Part shown: positions 1-8,502 of the stretch, piece after piece | Numbering within the stretch: the stretch's first letter is position 1 | Layout: each line of letters starts with the position of its first letter | Translations under genes and position numbers: made by a program | Notes under the pieces: model-generated | What the model was told of the DNA's origin: nothing | Database searches by the model: none | Seen by the model: only the letters and a program-made list of their open reading frames with translations | Source: Paracoccaceae bacterium | GTDB lineage: Bacteria > Pseudomonadota > Alphaproteobacteria > Rhodobacterales > Rhodobacteraceae | Direction: 5' to 3' | Assembly: GCA_020622085.1 (NCBI GenBank) | Contig: JAHRYM010000001.1 | Location: 1,573,293 to 1,637,292, forward strand | Length of the DNA: 64,000 nt

Positions 1-31
1 TGCCAAGGCGCAAACCGGAAAGGAAATGGAC

Positions 32-787
32 ATGGCGCTTCCTGATTTCTCCATGCGTCAGCTTTTGGAAGCTGGCGTTCACTACGGTCACCAGACCGCC
101 CGCTGGAACCCGCGGATGGCCGAATACATCTATGGCGACCGCAACGGCATCCATATCGTCGACCTGACGCAGACCGTCCCGATGCTGGACGCCGCGCTGA
201 AAGTCATCCGTGACACCGTTGCCAAGGGCGGCCGGATCCTGTTCGTCGGCACCAAGCGCCAGGCGCAGAAGTCGATCGCCGAAGCCGCCGAGAAAAGCGC
301 GCAGTTCTACATGAACCATCGCTGGCTGGGTGGCACGCTGACCAACTGGAAGACGGTTTCGCAGTCGATCGCGCGGCTCAAGCACATCGACGAGATCATG
401 CAGAACGGCGCCGAGGGCCTGACCAAGAAGGAACGCCTTGGCATGGAACGCGAACAGGCCAAGCTCCAGGCCAGCCTGGGCGGCATCCGCGAAATGGGCG
501 GCGTGCCGGACCTGCTGTTCGTGATCGACGTGAACAAGGAAGACCTTGCCATCCTGGAGGCGCAGAAGCTGGGCATTCCGGTCGTGGCCGTGGTCGATAC
601 CAACTGCTCGCCCAAGGGCGTGGACTATGTGATCCCCGGCAACGATGACGCGGCCCGCGCCATCGCCCTTTACTGCGATCTGGTCAGCCGCGCCGCGCTG
701 GACGGCATGACCGCCCAGATGGGTGCCGCCGGCGTCGACCTGGGCGCGCTGATCGACGCGCCTGCCGAGGAAGCCACCGAGGCCTGA
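32..787 (+). CDS. rpsB: 30S ribosomal protein S2
   Basis: Structural protein of the 30S subunit, needed for S1 binding and initiation. The product is 251 residues, normal for the family, and opens with the typical S2 N-terminus ([17 protein letters not shown], then GHQTARWNP). Other S2 blocks include FVGTKRQAQ and [12 protein letters not shown] chose the ATG at 32 over the in-frame ATG at 26. The purine-rich GGAAAGGA sits about 8 bases before 32 and abuts 26, and the family usually starts MALP. The gene is followed by tsf on the same strand, the usual rpsB-tsf operon. Confidence 0.97.
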   Translation: MALPDFSMRQLLEAGVHYGHQTARWNPRMAEYIYGDRNGIHIVDLTQTVPMLDAALKVIRDTVAKGGRILFVGTKRQAQKSIAEAAEKSAQFYMNHRWLGGTLTNWKTVSQSIARLKHIDEIMQNGAEGLTKKERLGMEREQAKLQASLGGIREMGGVPDLLFVIDVNKEDLAILEAQKLGIPVVAVVDTNCSPKGVDYVIPGNDDAARAIALYCDLVSRAALDGMTAQMGAAGVDLGALIDAPAEEATEA

Positions 788-823
788 TCGCCCGGGCACG
801 AAGCCTTGGCATGAGACTGCATC

Positions 824-844
824 GGGCGGGGGCATCCCCCGCCC
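824..844 (+). other. Intercistronic stem-loop, rpsB-tsf
   Basis: Perfect 9-bp stem (824-832 with 836-844) around a 3-base CAT loop, 37 bases after the rpsB stop. Only a broken T run follows, so it could be a partial terminator, an RNA-stability hairpin or a processing site that sets S2:EF-Ts ratio. The function is inferred. Confidence 0.5.
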
Positions 845-879
845 AAACCCGTTTTCCCAAGCAATGAGGGAGTTTTTCC

Positions 880-1770
880 ATGACGATCACCGCAACCATG
901 GTGAAGGAACTGCGCGAATCGACCGGCGCGGGCATGATGGACGCCAAGAAGGCGCTGACCGAGACGAATGGCGACATGGAAGCCGCCGTCGACTGGCTGC
1001 GCACCAAGGGTCTGGCGAAAGCCGCCAAGAAATCCGGCCGCGTCGCTGCCGAAGGCCTGATCGGCGTGGCGGTCACCGACGGGCGCGGCGTGGCGATCGA
1101 ACTGAACTCGGAAACCGACTTCGTGGCCAAGAATGCCGACTTCCAGTCGCTGGTGCGCGAAATCTCGGGCATCGCGCTGCAAACCGGCGAGACGCTGGAA
1201 GTGCTGAAGGCCACCCACCTGAACGGCAAGCCGGTAGAAGAGGTGCTGACCGACGCCATCGCCCGCATCGGCGAAAACATGACCCTGCGCCGGATGCATG
1301 TGCTGGAAGGCGAAACGGTGGTTCACTACGTCCACAACGCCGCGGCCGATGGCATGGGCAAGATCGGCGTGCTGGTCGCGCTGAACGGCCCGAAGGACAA
1401 GGCTGAAACCGTCGGCAAGCAGATCGCCATGCACATCGCCGCGACCTCGCCCGCCTCGCTGTCGGAAAAGGATCTGGACCCCGCGCTGATCGAGCGTGAG
1501 AAGGCCGTGCTGACCGAGCAGGCCCGCGAATCCGGCAAGCCCGAGGCGGTGATCGAAAAGATGATCGTCGGCCGCATGTCGAAGTTCTTCGAAGAAGTCA
1601 CGCTGCTGGGCCAGAAGTTCGTCATCAACCCCGACCAGACCGTGGCCCAGGCCGCGGCCGAGGCCGGCGTCGAAGTGACAGGCTATGTGCGCGTGGCCGT
1701 GGGCGAAGGCATCGAGAAGAAGGAAGAGGACTTCGCGGCCGAGGTCGCCAAGACGCTCAAAGGCGGCTGA
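880..1770 (+). CDS. tsf: Translation elongation factor Ts
   Basis: Guanine-nucleotide exchange factor that releases GDP from EF-Tu in the cytoplasm. The 296-residue product has the N-terminal UBA-like helix bundle (residues 1-45, with [17 protein letters not shown]) and the signature TDFVAKN at residues 79-85, which contacts EF-Tu. Length and domain order are normal. A GAGGG motif lies 9 bases before the ATG. It is second in the rpsB-tsf operon and is followed by a strong terminator. Confidence 0.97.
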   Translation: MTITATMVKELRESTGAGMMDAKKALTETNGDMEAAVDWLRTKGLAKAAKKSGRVAAEGLIGVAVTDGRGVAIELNSETDFVAKNADFQSLVREISGIALQTGETLEVLKATHLNGKPVEEVLTDAIARIGENMTLRRMHVLEGETVVHYVHNAAADGMGKIGVLVALNGPKDKAETVGKQIAMHIAATSPASLSEKDLDPALIEREKAVLTEQARESGKPEAVIEKMIVGRMSKFFEEVTLLGQKFVINPDQTVAQAAAEAGVEVTGYVRVAVGEGIEKKEEDFAAEVAKTLKGG

Positions 1771-1788
1771 ACCCTTCTGCAGACCGGG

Positions 1789-1823
1789 AAAGGCGGCGCG
1801 GTCCCTCCGACGCCGCCTTTTTC
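1789..1823 (+). terminator. Rho-independent terminator after tsf
   Basis: Perfect 10-bp stem (AAAGGCGGCG at 1789-1798 with CGCCGCCTTT at 1811-1820), 12-base loop and a run of T at 1818-1822, starting 19 bases after the tsf stop. Classic intrinsic terminator of the rpsB-tsf transcript. Confidence 0.9.
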
Positions 1824-1874
1824 ATGCGCAGGGGATGGCCGGGTTGCGGTGGGAAAAACGACCCCCGAAATGCA

Positions 1875-1909
1875 AGATGCGTGCCTGCAAAATCCGCAGG
1901 CACGCATCT
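1875..1909. repeat. Perfect 14-bp inverted repeat
   Basis: AGATGCGTGCCTGC (1875-1888) is repeated in perfect inversion at 1896-1909 with a 7-base AAAATCC loop. No T run follows on either strand, so it is not a standard terminator. It lies in the otherwise gene-free gap after tsf. It could be an interspersed palindromic element or a structured RNA. Confidence 0.6.
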
Positions 1910-2268
1910 CTGACACACCACATGGCACGCCATGGTTGGGGAACCTGACGCACCTTACAATCACCAGACCCCGGGACGGGGATAACATCCCGGGGCCCCG
2001 CCGGTTTCCCGGCGCCGGCATCCCCTTGCAATAGGGAGGATTGCCGGTGTTCCTGGCCGAAGCCACCACTCGCGGAACACGGGACTTATGCCATTCTCTG
2101 CATTTATAACGAAAGTATGGGAAACCTTACCTTTACGTCACTTTGGTCAGGGCGGCGCGTCGTGCGGAGATATTCCCTCTATTGCGTTGGTGTGATTTGA
2201 CAATATCCACATGACCGCCCGGCGGTCCGGTTGGCCGGACCGGGTGGACCGGTGGAAACTGCGCCGGT
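1910..2268. other. Gene-poor intergenic region, tsf to luxR-type gene
   Basis: I see no convincing gene here. A second palindrome pairs CCCCGGGA (1969-1976) with TCCCGGGG (1988-1995). An SD-like GGGAGGA (2034-2040) precedes a 20-codon GTG reading frame at 2047-2109. A 7-bp stem (GGTCCGG, 2224-2230, with CCGGACC, 2235-2241) lies just after the end of the minus-strand regulator gene. The part around 2100-2220 is less GC-rich than its surroundings. A small RNA is possible but not demonstrated. Confidence 0.4.
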
Positions 2269-3057
2269 TCAGGCCAGCGAATGGCTTGGCTGGATGAAGA
2301 TCTGGTTCTGGAACGCGGCTTTCAGCACCGCCTGCGCGGTGGTGTCGACATCAAGTGCTTCACGGGCAAGCCGCAGGTGTTTTTCCACCGTCGCCTGGGT
2401 CAGCCCCATGATCACCGCGATGTCCTGCGTCGTCTTGCCTTCGCCGACCCATTCCAGCGCCTCGCGCTGCCGCGGCGTCAGTGCGCGGCGCGACGAGGCG
2501 AAGGGCATGACGGTGATCCGCAGATGGGTCACGTTGTTGATGGTCAGGATTTCTTCGCCGAATTCGTCCCAGATCGCATCCACCTCATCCTGGCTTTGGT
2601 CATCGGTGACCGACAGGCCGATTCCGCCCTTGGCCCGCACCGAAATGTCACGGAAACCGATCGAATAGCCGGCGCGGATCCCGTATCGGTCATTCAGCGC
2701 CATGACTTCGCGCTCTGTCTCGGTCAGGTCCGGGGCTGCCGCCCGTTCGGCGATCAGCCGCCAGGACTGCGCGCCGTCATGCCGGGCTGCCCATTTCAGC
2801 ATCGGGGCCTGGAGACAGAGGCCCGAATAGAAATAGGCCTTCAGATAATCCACGGGCAGATTCGACAGCAGCAGCATGTCATCCACCCGGCCGAAGGATT
2901 CGGCGGTGCGGAAACGGGTGAACACGTAAAGCAGCCTCGTGAAGCCATAGCTGGCCATCCGGTCCAGATGCAGGTTCCAGATATCTTCGATGCTGCGCGC
3001 ATCGAAGACGCGCTGGAGATGAGAGGGCAGGCTGGTTCGCTGTGTCATTGGCTTCAT
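2269..3057 (-). CDS. LuxR-family transcriptional regulator (quorum-sensing type, solo)
   Basis: A 262-residue regulator with an N-terminal autoinducer-binding-like domain (about 20-175) and a C-terminal LuxR HTH (about 193-250, LTPRQREALEWVGEGKT). This is the size and domain order of TraR/LuxR proteins. No luxI-type synthase is nearby, so it would be a solo regulator. In the ligand region, tyrosines occupy the Trp/Tyr positions (71 and 75), and the usual Asp-Pro appears as Ala84-Pro85. The conserved Asp that contacts the acyl-homoserine lactone therefore seems to be missing, and the ligand may differ. Start: ATG at 3057; an ATG three codons later (3048) is equally possible because neither has a strong SD. 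It is divergent from the oxidase gene and may regulate it (inference). Confidence 0.85.
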   Translation of the reverse strand: MKPMTQRTSLPSHLQRVFDARSIEDIWNLHLDRMASYGFTRLLYVFTRFRTAESFGRVDDMLLLSNLPVDYLKAYFYSGLCLQAPMLKWAARHDGAQSWRLIAERAAAPDLTETEREVMALNDRYGIRAGYSIGFRDISVRAKGGIGLSVTDDQSQDEVDAIWDEFGEEILTINNVTHLRITVMPFASSRRALTPRQREALEWVGEGKTTQDIAVIMGLTQATVEKHLRLAREALDVDTTAQAVLKAAFQNQIFIQPSHSLA

Positions 3058-3275
3058 GTAACGACTTTCATTTCATAATGGAGAGCTAAAATCTTTGCGG
3101 CAATCGCCCAAATGGGAAAAGCATCCGGGCGCTCCGATCGCAATAGCCGATGCGCGGCGGGGGCGGAAACGGTCTTGTGGCGGCACCCGGTCAATTCTAG
3201 GGTGCCGCCGGCAAAAAGGCGGCAGGGTTGCGGATGACCCCGCCGTCGCCGGGGATCGAACGGAAGGGTGCGGGG

Positions 3276-4457
3276 ATGCAGGATCAGTGGGATGTGGTCA
3301 TCGTTGGCGGGGCCGTCTCGGGGGCGTCGACGGCATGGTGGCTGAAGGGGATGCAGCCCGACCTGCGCGTGCTGGTGGTCGAGATGGACCCGACTTACGC
3401 GAAATCGGCAACGGCGCTGTCGGCGGCCTCGATCCGATCGCAATTCTCGAATCCCGTCAACGTGAACATGTCGCGTTTTGGAATTGATTTTGTTAAGAAT
3501 TTCGTCGACTACCTCGGGCCGGATGGCGGGGTGCCGGATCTGGGTCTGCGCGAAACCGGCTATCTGTTCCTGACCCGGACGGAAACCGGTGCGGCGCTGC
3601 TTGAGGAACTGGCGGCGATGCAACGCGGGCTTGGGGCCGACACCCATGTGCTTTCGCCGGCCGAGATTTCAGGACGCTTCCCCTGGATGAACGTCGGCGA
3701 TCTTGCCGCCGGAAGCTTCGGCACCCGTGACGAAGGATCCTTTGACAACATGGGGCTGGTCACGGGCTTTCGGAACGCGGCGCGGGCAAGGGGCGCGGTC
3801 TTTGTCAAGGACCGGGCGATCGGGCTGGAGCGCGAGGGAGACCGCATCGTTGCCGTGCAGCTTGAACAGAATGGACGCATGGCGACGGGCGCGGTGGTTT
3901 CGGCGGCCGGCACCCGCTCGGCGCAGGTCTGCGGCTGGGCGGGGCTTTCGCTGCCCGTCGAGCCGCGCAAGCGCACCGTGTTCATCATCGACGCGCCGGG
4001 CGCCCGGCATCCGGATGCACCGCTGATCATCGACCCTTCGGGCATCTACATGCGCCCGGAAAACAATCAGTGGTTGACCGCGACGGTTCCGACCATCGAC
4101 GGACCCTGCGACGCCGATGACTTCGAACCCAATGCCCACGAGTTTGAGGACGAGATCTGGGAAAAGCTCTACGAGCGGGCCGAGGGCTTTGGCGCGGCCA
4201 AGGTCACGCGGCTGTGGGCCGGGCATTACGATTACAACACGCTTGATCAGAACGCGGTCATAGGGCTCTGGCCGGGGATGGCGAATTTCTATGTTGCCGC
4301 CGGGTTTTCCGGCCACGGGTTGCAACAGTCGCCGGCGGTCGGGCGTGGCCTGGCCGAACTGATCACGACCGGGGCCTACCAGACGCTCGACCTGTCGGAT
4401 CTGGGGGTCGAGCGTGTGCTTGAAGGGCGTCCGTTCCTTGAACAGGCGATCGTCTAG
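3276..4457 (+). CDS. FAD-dependent oxidoreductase, DAO family (sarcosine/amino-acid oxidase-like)
   Basis: A 393-residue flavoprotein. The N-terminus carries the dinucleotide-binding motif (DVVIVGGAVSGAS, residues about 6-18). The C-terminus has the DAO-family substrate/FAD block (FYVAAGFSGHGLQQSPAVGRG). This family oxidises the C-N bond of amino acids or N-methylated amines, releasing an imine and reduced FAD. The exact substrate cannot be read from sequence. The ATG at 3276 has a GGAAGGG motif 7 bases upstream; an in-frame start at 3228 lacks one. The gene is divergent from the LuxR-type gene. Its last four bases overlap the end of the convergent sulP gene. Confidence 0.85.
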   Translation: MQDQWDVVIVGGAVSGASTAWWLKGMQPDLRVLVVEMDPTYAKSATALSAASIRSQFSNPVNVNMSRFGIDFVKNFVDYLGPDGGVPDLGLRETGYLFLTRTETGAALLEELAAMQRGLGADTHVLSPAEISGRFPWMNVGDLAAGSFGTRDEGSFDNMGLVTGFRNAARARGAVFVKDRAIGLEREGDRIVAVQLEQNGRMATGAVVSAAGTRSAQVCGWAGLSLPVEPRKRTVFIIDAPGARHPDAPLIIDPSGIYMRPENNQWLTATVPTIDGPCDADDFEPNAHEFEDEIWEKLYERAEGFGAAKVTRLWAGHYDYNTLDQNAVIGLWPGMANFYVAAGFSGHGLQQSPAVGRGLAELITTGAYQTLDLSDLGVERVLEGRPFLEQAIV

Positions 4458-6226
4458 GGCTCAGCCCGCGCCGGGCGCAGGGTCTCGCGCCGGCTGTCCG
4501 TGAGGGTGCGCGCGGTCAGATCGGGTGCGAGTGCCTGCATCGCGTCGCATTGGGTCAGATAGATCCCGCCGGTCAGGTCATCAAGCAGCCGGCTGCGGCG
4601 AAGGCGGTCCATGACCGGGCCCTTCACCTCGGACAGATGCAGCGCAACGCCGGCGTCCCGCAGGCGGTGATTGATGGCTTCCAGGCTTTCAAGCGCCGAG
4701 ATGTCGACGGCGTTGACGGCCGTGAACATCAGCACGACATGGCGCAGCGCGGGGTTGGCGCCGACCTGTGCCTGCACCGTGTCTTCAAGGAAGCGGGCAT
4801 TGGCGAAGTAAAGGCTTTCATCCACACGCAGAGTCACCACATCGGGTGCAGTGACGACATCGTGGCGGTTGATGTTGCGGAAATGCTCGGTCCCCGGAAC
4901 CTGGCCGACGATGGCAACATGGGGCCGGGCGGTGCGGTAAAGGTGGAGCAGGACCGAGGCACCGACCCCTGCCAATATCCCGGCCTCGACCCCGCTCGCC
5001 AGTGTGACGAGGATCGTGGCGATCATCGCCGCGCCGTCGCCGCGCGAATAGGCGAAGGTGCGGCGGATCGCGCCCAGATCGACAAGGCTCAGCACGGCAA
5101 CGATGATGGTCGCCGCCAGTGTCGCCTGCGGCAGATAATAAAGCGCCGGCGTCAGGAACAGTGTGGCAAGCGCCATCCCCACCGCCGTGAAAGCGCCCGC
5201 CGCAGGCGTGGCAGCGCCGGCATCGAAATTGACGACCGACCGGGCAAAGCCGCCCGTGACCGGGAATCCGCCAAACAGCGCCGCGCCGATATTGGCGCCA
5301 CCAAGGGCGATCAGCTCCTGATCGGGGTCGATCCGCTGGCGGCGCTTGGCGGCGAGCGTCTGCGCCACCGAAATCGATTCCGCATAGCCGACGACCGATA
5401 TCAGCAGCGCCGGAACCACAAGCCGTGACCAGAGGCCCGGGTCGAAAGCGGGGAGGGCGGGCAGGGGCAGGCCGGCGGGGATCGCGCCCACGATCTGCAT
5501 TCCGGCCCGATCAAGCCCGAAGCCCCGGACAAGCAGGATGGTGACCGCCACCGCAGCAAGCGGTGCGGTGCGGCTGGCAAGACCCGCCCCGGCCGGAGAA
5601 ACCCCGCACGCAACCAGGAAGGGCTTCATCCCGCGTCTGGCCCAGACCAGCCAGCCGATGACCCCAACCCCGATTGCCAGCGTGGCGAGGTCGGACTGCC
5701 CGAGGTTCGGGACCAGGCCCTTCAGGATCTCGACGAGCGTCTGCCCGCCGCCACTGATCCCCAGCAGATGGCGGACCTGTCCCGCCGCGATCAGCAGGCC
5801 CGAGGCAGTGATGAAACCCGAAATGACCGGATGGCTGAGAAAGGACGCAAGAAACCCCAGCCGCAAGAAGCCCATGACCAGAAGCATCCCACCCGAGAGC
5901 ATCGCAAGCACCACGGCAGCCGCGAGGTAATCGGCGCTGCCCTCCGTCGCCAGTTCGCCGATGGCCGCGGCTGTCATCAGCGAAACCACCGCCACGGGGC
6001 CGACCGCAAGCGTGCGGCTGGTGCCGGTGAGAGCATAGACGACGAGCGGAGCAATCGAGGCATAAAGCCCGACCTCGGCCGGAAGTCCGGCCAGCAGCGC
6101 ATAGGCCAGCGACTGCGGGATCAGCATGATCGTGACGATGGCCGCCGCCGTCAGATCGCTCGCCAGCATCTCGCGGCGATATTCGTGCGACCAGGAAAGA
6201 ACGGGAAAAAAAGAACGCAATATCAT
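4454..6226 (-). CDS. SulP-family anion (sulfate) transporter with STAS domain
   Basis: A 590-residue inner-membrane protein. The SulP core comprises many hydrophobic segments, starting with the family block IPQSLAYALLAGLP near residue 45. A cytoplasmic STAS domain follows (about 455-560), including AVNAVDISALE, which resembles the anti-sigma-antagonist loop. The family carries sulfate, bicarbonate or other anions. The ATG at 6226 was preferred over an in-frame TTG at 6250 because the family usually starts near the RSFFP segment. The gene lies 30 bases downstream of the MBL hydrolase gene, probably in one transcript. That pairing points to sulfite/sulfate movement after sulfide or persulfide oxidation (inference). 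Confidence 0.9.
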   Translation of the reverse strand: MILRSFFPVLSWSHEYRREMLASDLTAAAIVTIMLIPQSLAYALLAGLPAEVGLYASIAPLVVYALTGTSRTLAVGPVAVVSLMTAAAIGELATEGSADYLAAAVVLAMLSGGMLLVMGFLRLGFLASFLSHPVISGFITASGLLIAAGQVRHLLGISGGGQTLVEILKGLVPNLGQSDLATLAIGVGVIGWLVWARRGMKPFLVACGVSPAGAGLASRTAPLAAVAVTILLVRGFGLDRAGMQIVGAIPAGLPLPALPAFDPGLWSRLVVPALLISVVGYAESISVAQTLAAKRRQRIDPDQELIALGGANIGAALFGGFPVTGGFARSVVNFDAGAATPAAGAFTAVGMALATLFLTPALYYLPQATLAATIIVAVLSLVDLGAIRRTFAYSRGDGAAMIATILVTLASGVEAGILAGVGASVLLHLYRTARPHVAIVGQVPGTEHFRNINRHDVVTAPDVVTLRVDESLYFANARFLEDTVQAQVGANPALRHVVLMFTAVNAVDISALESLEAINHRLRDAGVALHLSEVKGPVMDRLRRSRLLDDLTGGIYLTQCDAMQALAPDLTARTLTDSRRETLRPARAEP

Positions 6227-6256
6227 ACCTATGTGGCGCGATGCAAACAAATCAGG

Positions 6257-7135
6257 TTAAAGGCCGTTCACTGGCACCTTGAGATAGACCTGGCCGTTGT
6301 CTTCGGGCTCGGGCATCTGGCCGGCGCGCATGTTGACCTGCAGCGACGGGATGATCAGGCGCGGCATGGCCAATGTCCGGTCACGCGCCTCGCGCAGGGC
6401 TACGAAGTCGGCCATCGGCCGGCCCGCGCCGATATGGATGTTGCGCGCCCTCTGGTCGCCCACTGTCGACTCCCAGGCATATTCCTCGCGGCCCGGTGCC
6501 ATGTAGTCATGGCCGACAAAGATCCGGGTCTCGTCGGGGAGGGCAAGGATCTTCTGGATCGAGGCGTAGAGATTCGCGGCCGAGCCGCCGGGAAAATCGC
6601 AGCGCGCCGTGCCGAAATCGGGCATGAAGAGCGTGTCACCCACGAAAGCCGCGTCGCCGACGATGTAGCTCAGGCAGGCCGGCGTATGGCCCGGAGTATG
6701 CAGGACATGCCCCGCAAGCCCGCCGATCGCGAAGCTGTCGCCTTCCGAAAACAACTGGTCGAACTGGCTGCCGTCACGCTGGAACCGGGTGCCTTCGTTG
6801 AAGATCTTTCCGAAGGTGTTCTGGACAACGGTGATCCTTTCGCCGATGCCGATCTTGCCGCGCCCCAGCCGTTCCTGCAGATAGGGGGCCGCCGACAGGT
6901 GGTCGGCATGGACATGGGTTTCAAGGATCCAGTCCACCGACCAGCCCCTTTCGCGGACAAAGTCAACGACCGCATCGGCAGACCGGGTATCCGTCCGGCC
7001 CGAGGCATAATCGAAATCCAGCACGGAATCGATGATCGCGCAGGCAGGGCTTGCCGGATCCTTGACGACATAGGTCACGGTATTTGTGGCCTGATCGAAA
7101 AAGGCATGGACTTCGGGGCGGGCTGCTGCGGTCAT
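6257..7135 (-). CDS. MBL-fold hydrolase, persulfide-dioxygenase / Blh-like
   Basis: A 292-residue metallo-beta-lactamase-fold protein. Visible ligands are the THVHADH motif (His74, His76, Asp78, His79), His150 in HTPGHT, Asp167 in VGDTLF and His209 in FVGHDY. The FGTARCDFPGG segment is typical of the ETHE1/Blh branch, which oxidises glutathione persulfide to sulfite or acts in sulfide detoxification. Start: ATG at 7135, with GGAG 8 bases upstream; ATGs at 7141 and 7219 are alternatives. The next gene is a SulP transporter, supporting a sulfur-oxidation unit. A perfect 10-bp palindrome lies upstream and could be an operator. The exact substrate is inferred. Confidence 0.85.
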   Translation of the reverse strand: MTAAARPEVHAFFDQATNTVTYVVKDPASPACAIIDSVLDFDYASGRTDTRSADAVVDFVRERGWSVDWILETHVHADHLSAAPYLQERLGRGKIGIGERITVVQNTFGKIFNEGTRFQRDGSQFDQLFSEGDSFAIGGLAGHVLHTPGHTPACLSYIVGDAAFVGDTLFMPDFGTARCDFPGGSAANLYASIQKILALPDETRIFVGHDYMAPGREEYAWESTVGDQRARNIHIGAGRPMADFVALREARDRTLAMPRLIIPSLQVNMRAGQMPEPEDNGQVYLKVPVNGL

Positions 7136-7225
7136 CTTCATGTCTCCGGTCGGGGCACGGTATGCGCGCGGGGGGCAAGGGGGAAAAAGGCTATCCCCTA
7201 TATAGGTTGCCCCGACCATATGGCA

Positions 7226-7235
7226 ATTCCGGAAT
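7226..7235. promoter_or_regulatory. Candidate operator upstream of the MBL hydrolase gene
   Basis: Perfect palindrome ATTCCGGAAT in the gap between gph and the MBL hydrolase gene, 91 bases before the chosen start. Sulfide/persulfide sensors of the BigR/SqrR type bind ATTC...GAAT half-sites. Their usual spacer is longer than the two bases here, so assignment to that family is tentative. Confidence 0.35.
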
Positions 7236-7279
7236 GTGTCAGACCGGACCGGATGCGGTTTTCGGGCCGGAAATCCGTT

Positions 7280-7945
7280 TCAAGAGACGGCGCAAAAATG
7301 GGAAATCAGTCCGGGAAGATCGCGGAAATCGGAAAATGCGGCTGCTTCGCGGATGCTCTCGCGGGGGGCGTTCAGGTAGCCTTGCGTGAAAAGGACGAAG
7401 GGCAGGGCGGCTGCTTCGGCCGTCTGCGCATCAACGCCACTGTCGCCCACATAGATCGCCCTCGCGGTTCCCAGCACGCGCCAGGCCGTGATGAGAGGCG
7501 CCGGATCGGGTTTGCGCACCGCAAGGCTGTCGCCACCGATCACGCCCCGAAAAAACCGCCGAAGGCCAGTTCCCTCGAGCACCGCATGCGTGGGACGAAG
7601 CGGCTTGTTGGTGCAGATGGCAAGCAGATGGCCGGTCTCGGCAAGCGCCGTCAGCGCCGCAACCGCGCCGGGATAAAGCGCATCCTCGCCGGTCGGGCGG
7701 GATGTGTAGTCGGCTTCCAGCCGCGCCACCAGCGCCGGGCGCCGGGCGGCGGGGATGCCGCGTGCGCTTGCGACCCGCGCCACCAGCGCCGGCAGGCCGC
7801 TGCCGACATACGACTGCACCTCGGCTTGCGGCATGGCTGCCAGACCCTCGGACAAGAGCATCCGGTTGACCGCCGCCGCAATCCCGCCAATGCTGTCGAT
7901 CAGCGTCCCGTCCAGGTCGAAGATGACGCCGCAAGGGCTTGTCAT
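7280..7945 (-). CDS. gph: HAD-family phosphatase, phosphoglycolate phosphatase-like
   Basis: A 221-residue HAD hydrolase. Motif I is FDLDGTLID (catalytic Asp10 and Asp12). Motif II lies in LLAICTNKP, and the C-terminal motif (YVGDSGVDAQTAEAA) holds the metal-binding Asp. The size and cap match Gph, which removes phosphate from 2-phosphoglycolate. Start: ATG at 7945 overlaps the stop of the upstream peroxiredoxin-like gene as ATGA, indicating translational coupling. It is third in the rpe operon. A link between rpe and gph is known in many proteobacteria and fits pentose/Calvin-cycle metabolism. Other HAD phosphatases cannot be excluded. Confidence 0.85.
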   Translation of the reverse strand: MTSPCGVIFDLDGTLIDSIGGIAAAVNRMLLSEGLAAMPQAEVQSYVGSGLPALVARVASARGIPAARRPALVARLEADYTSRPTGEDALYPGAVAALTALAETGHLLAICTNKPLRPTHAVLEGTGLRRFFRGVIGGDSLAVRKPDPAPLITAWRVLGTARAIYVGDSGVDAQTAEAAALPFVLFTQGYLNAPRESIREAAAFSDFRDLPGLISHFCAVS

Positions 7946-8493
7946 GTCTTCCATTTGATCGAGCACCCGATCGACGCCACCTGATCCGCCGGGCCGCTTC
8001 CTGTCTCGGCCACGAGCTTCATGGCCTCGTAAAGTTCGCGTCGCGCATCGACGGGGCCGGGCGCCCGGCCCGACGCATCGAGCCGCCCGCGATACTGAAG
8101 CCGTCCACCGGCATCGAGCCCAAAAAAGTCTGGTGTGCAGATCGCATTGTAAGCCCTTGCCACTGCTTGTGATTCATCGTGCAGATAGGGAAAGGGAAAC
8201 TCCTTGGCCCGCGCCAGTTCGCGCATCTTGTCGAAGCTGTCTTCCGGATAGGCCGCGGCGTCGTTCGACGAAATCGCCACCACGCCAATGTCCAGGGCCT
8301 GAAGGTCGCGTGCATCCCGCAAGATCCGATCCAGCACCGCCTGCACATAGGGGCAGTGATTGCACAGGAACATGACCAGTGCGCCTTTGGGTCCGGCGAT
8401 CTGACCAAGACTCCAGTCGCGGCCATCGGTGCCGGGCAAGTTGAAGTCCGGCGCCTTCCAGCCGAAATCGCAGACAGGAGGAGATACCGCCAT
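7942..8493 (-). CDS. Thioredoxin-fold peroxiredoxin-like (AhpC/TSA) protein
   Basis: A 183-residue thioredoxin-fold protein with a CNHC active-site motif (Cys44-Cys47) after the second beta strand (GALVMFLCNHCPYV). The usual helix-strand pattern follows (DIGVVAISSND...). A third cysteine lies near the C-terminus (IGCSIKW). It resembles the cytoplasmic thioredoxin-family proteins that carry CNHCP in place of a CxxC reductase motif. It may be a peroxiredoxin or a disulfide reductase. No signal peptide is present. It starts 9 bases after rpe and overlaps gph, so it is the middle gene of the operon. Its metabolic substrate is unknown. Confidence 0.85.
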   Translation of the reverse strand: MAVSPPVCDFGWKAPDFNLPGTDGRDWSLGQIAGPKGALVMFLCNHCPYVQAVLDRILRDARDLQALDIGVVAISSNDAAAYPEDSFDKMRELARAKEFPFPYLHDESQAVARAYNAICTPDFFGLDAGGRLQYRGRLDASGRAPGPVDARRELYEAMKLVAETGSGPADQVASIGCSIKWKT

Positions 8494-8502
8494 TCCTACC
8501 TT

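Noticed and set aside
2197-2202. TTGACA box in the gap after tsf
   Set aside because: No -10 box at 16-18 bases downstream and no plus-strand gene follows.
4454-4457. Overlap of two convergent genes as a possible annotation error
   Set aside because: Both proteins have full-length family C-termini; a four-base convergent overlap of stop codons is ordinary.
5768-7984. Long plus-strand open frame (738 codons) opposite sulP and the MBL gene
   Set aside because: It lies antisense to two clear protein families, has Arg/His/Gly-rich composition and no recognisable domain; a typical GC-rich shadow.
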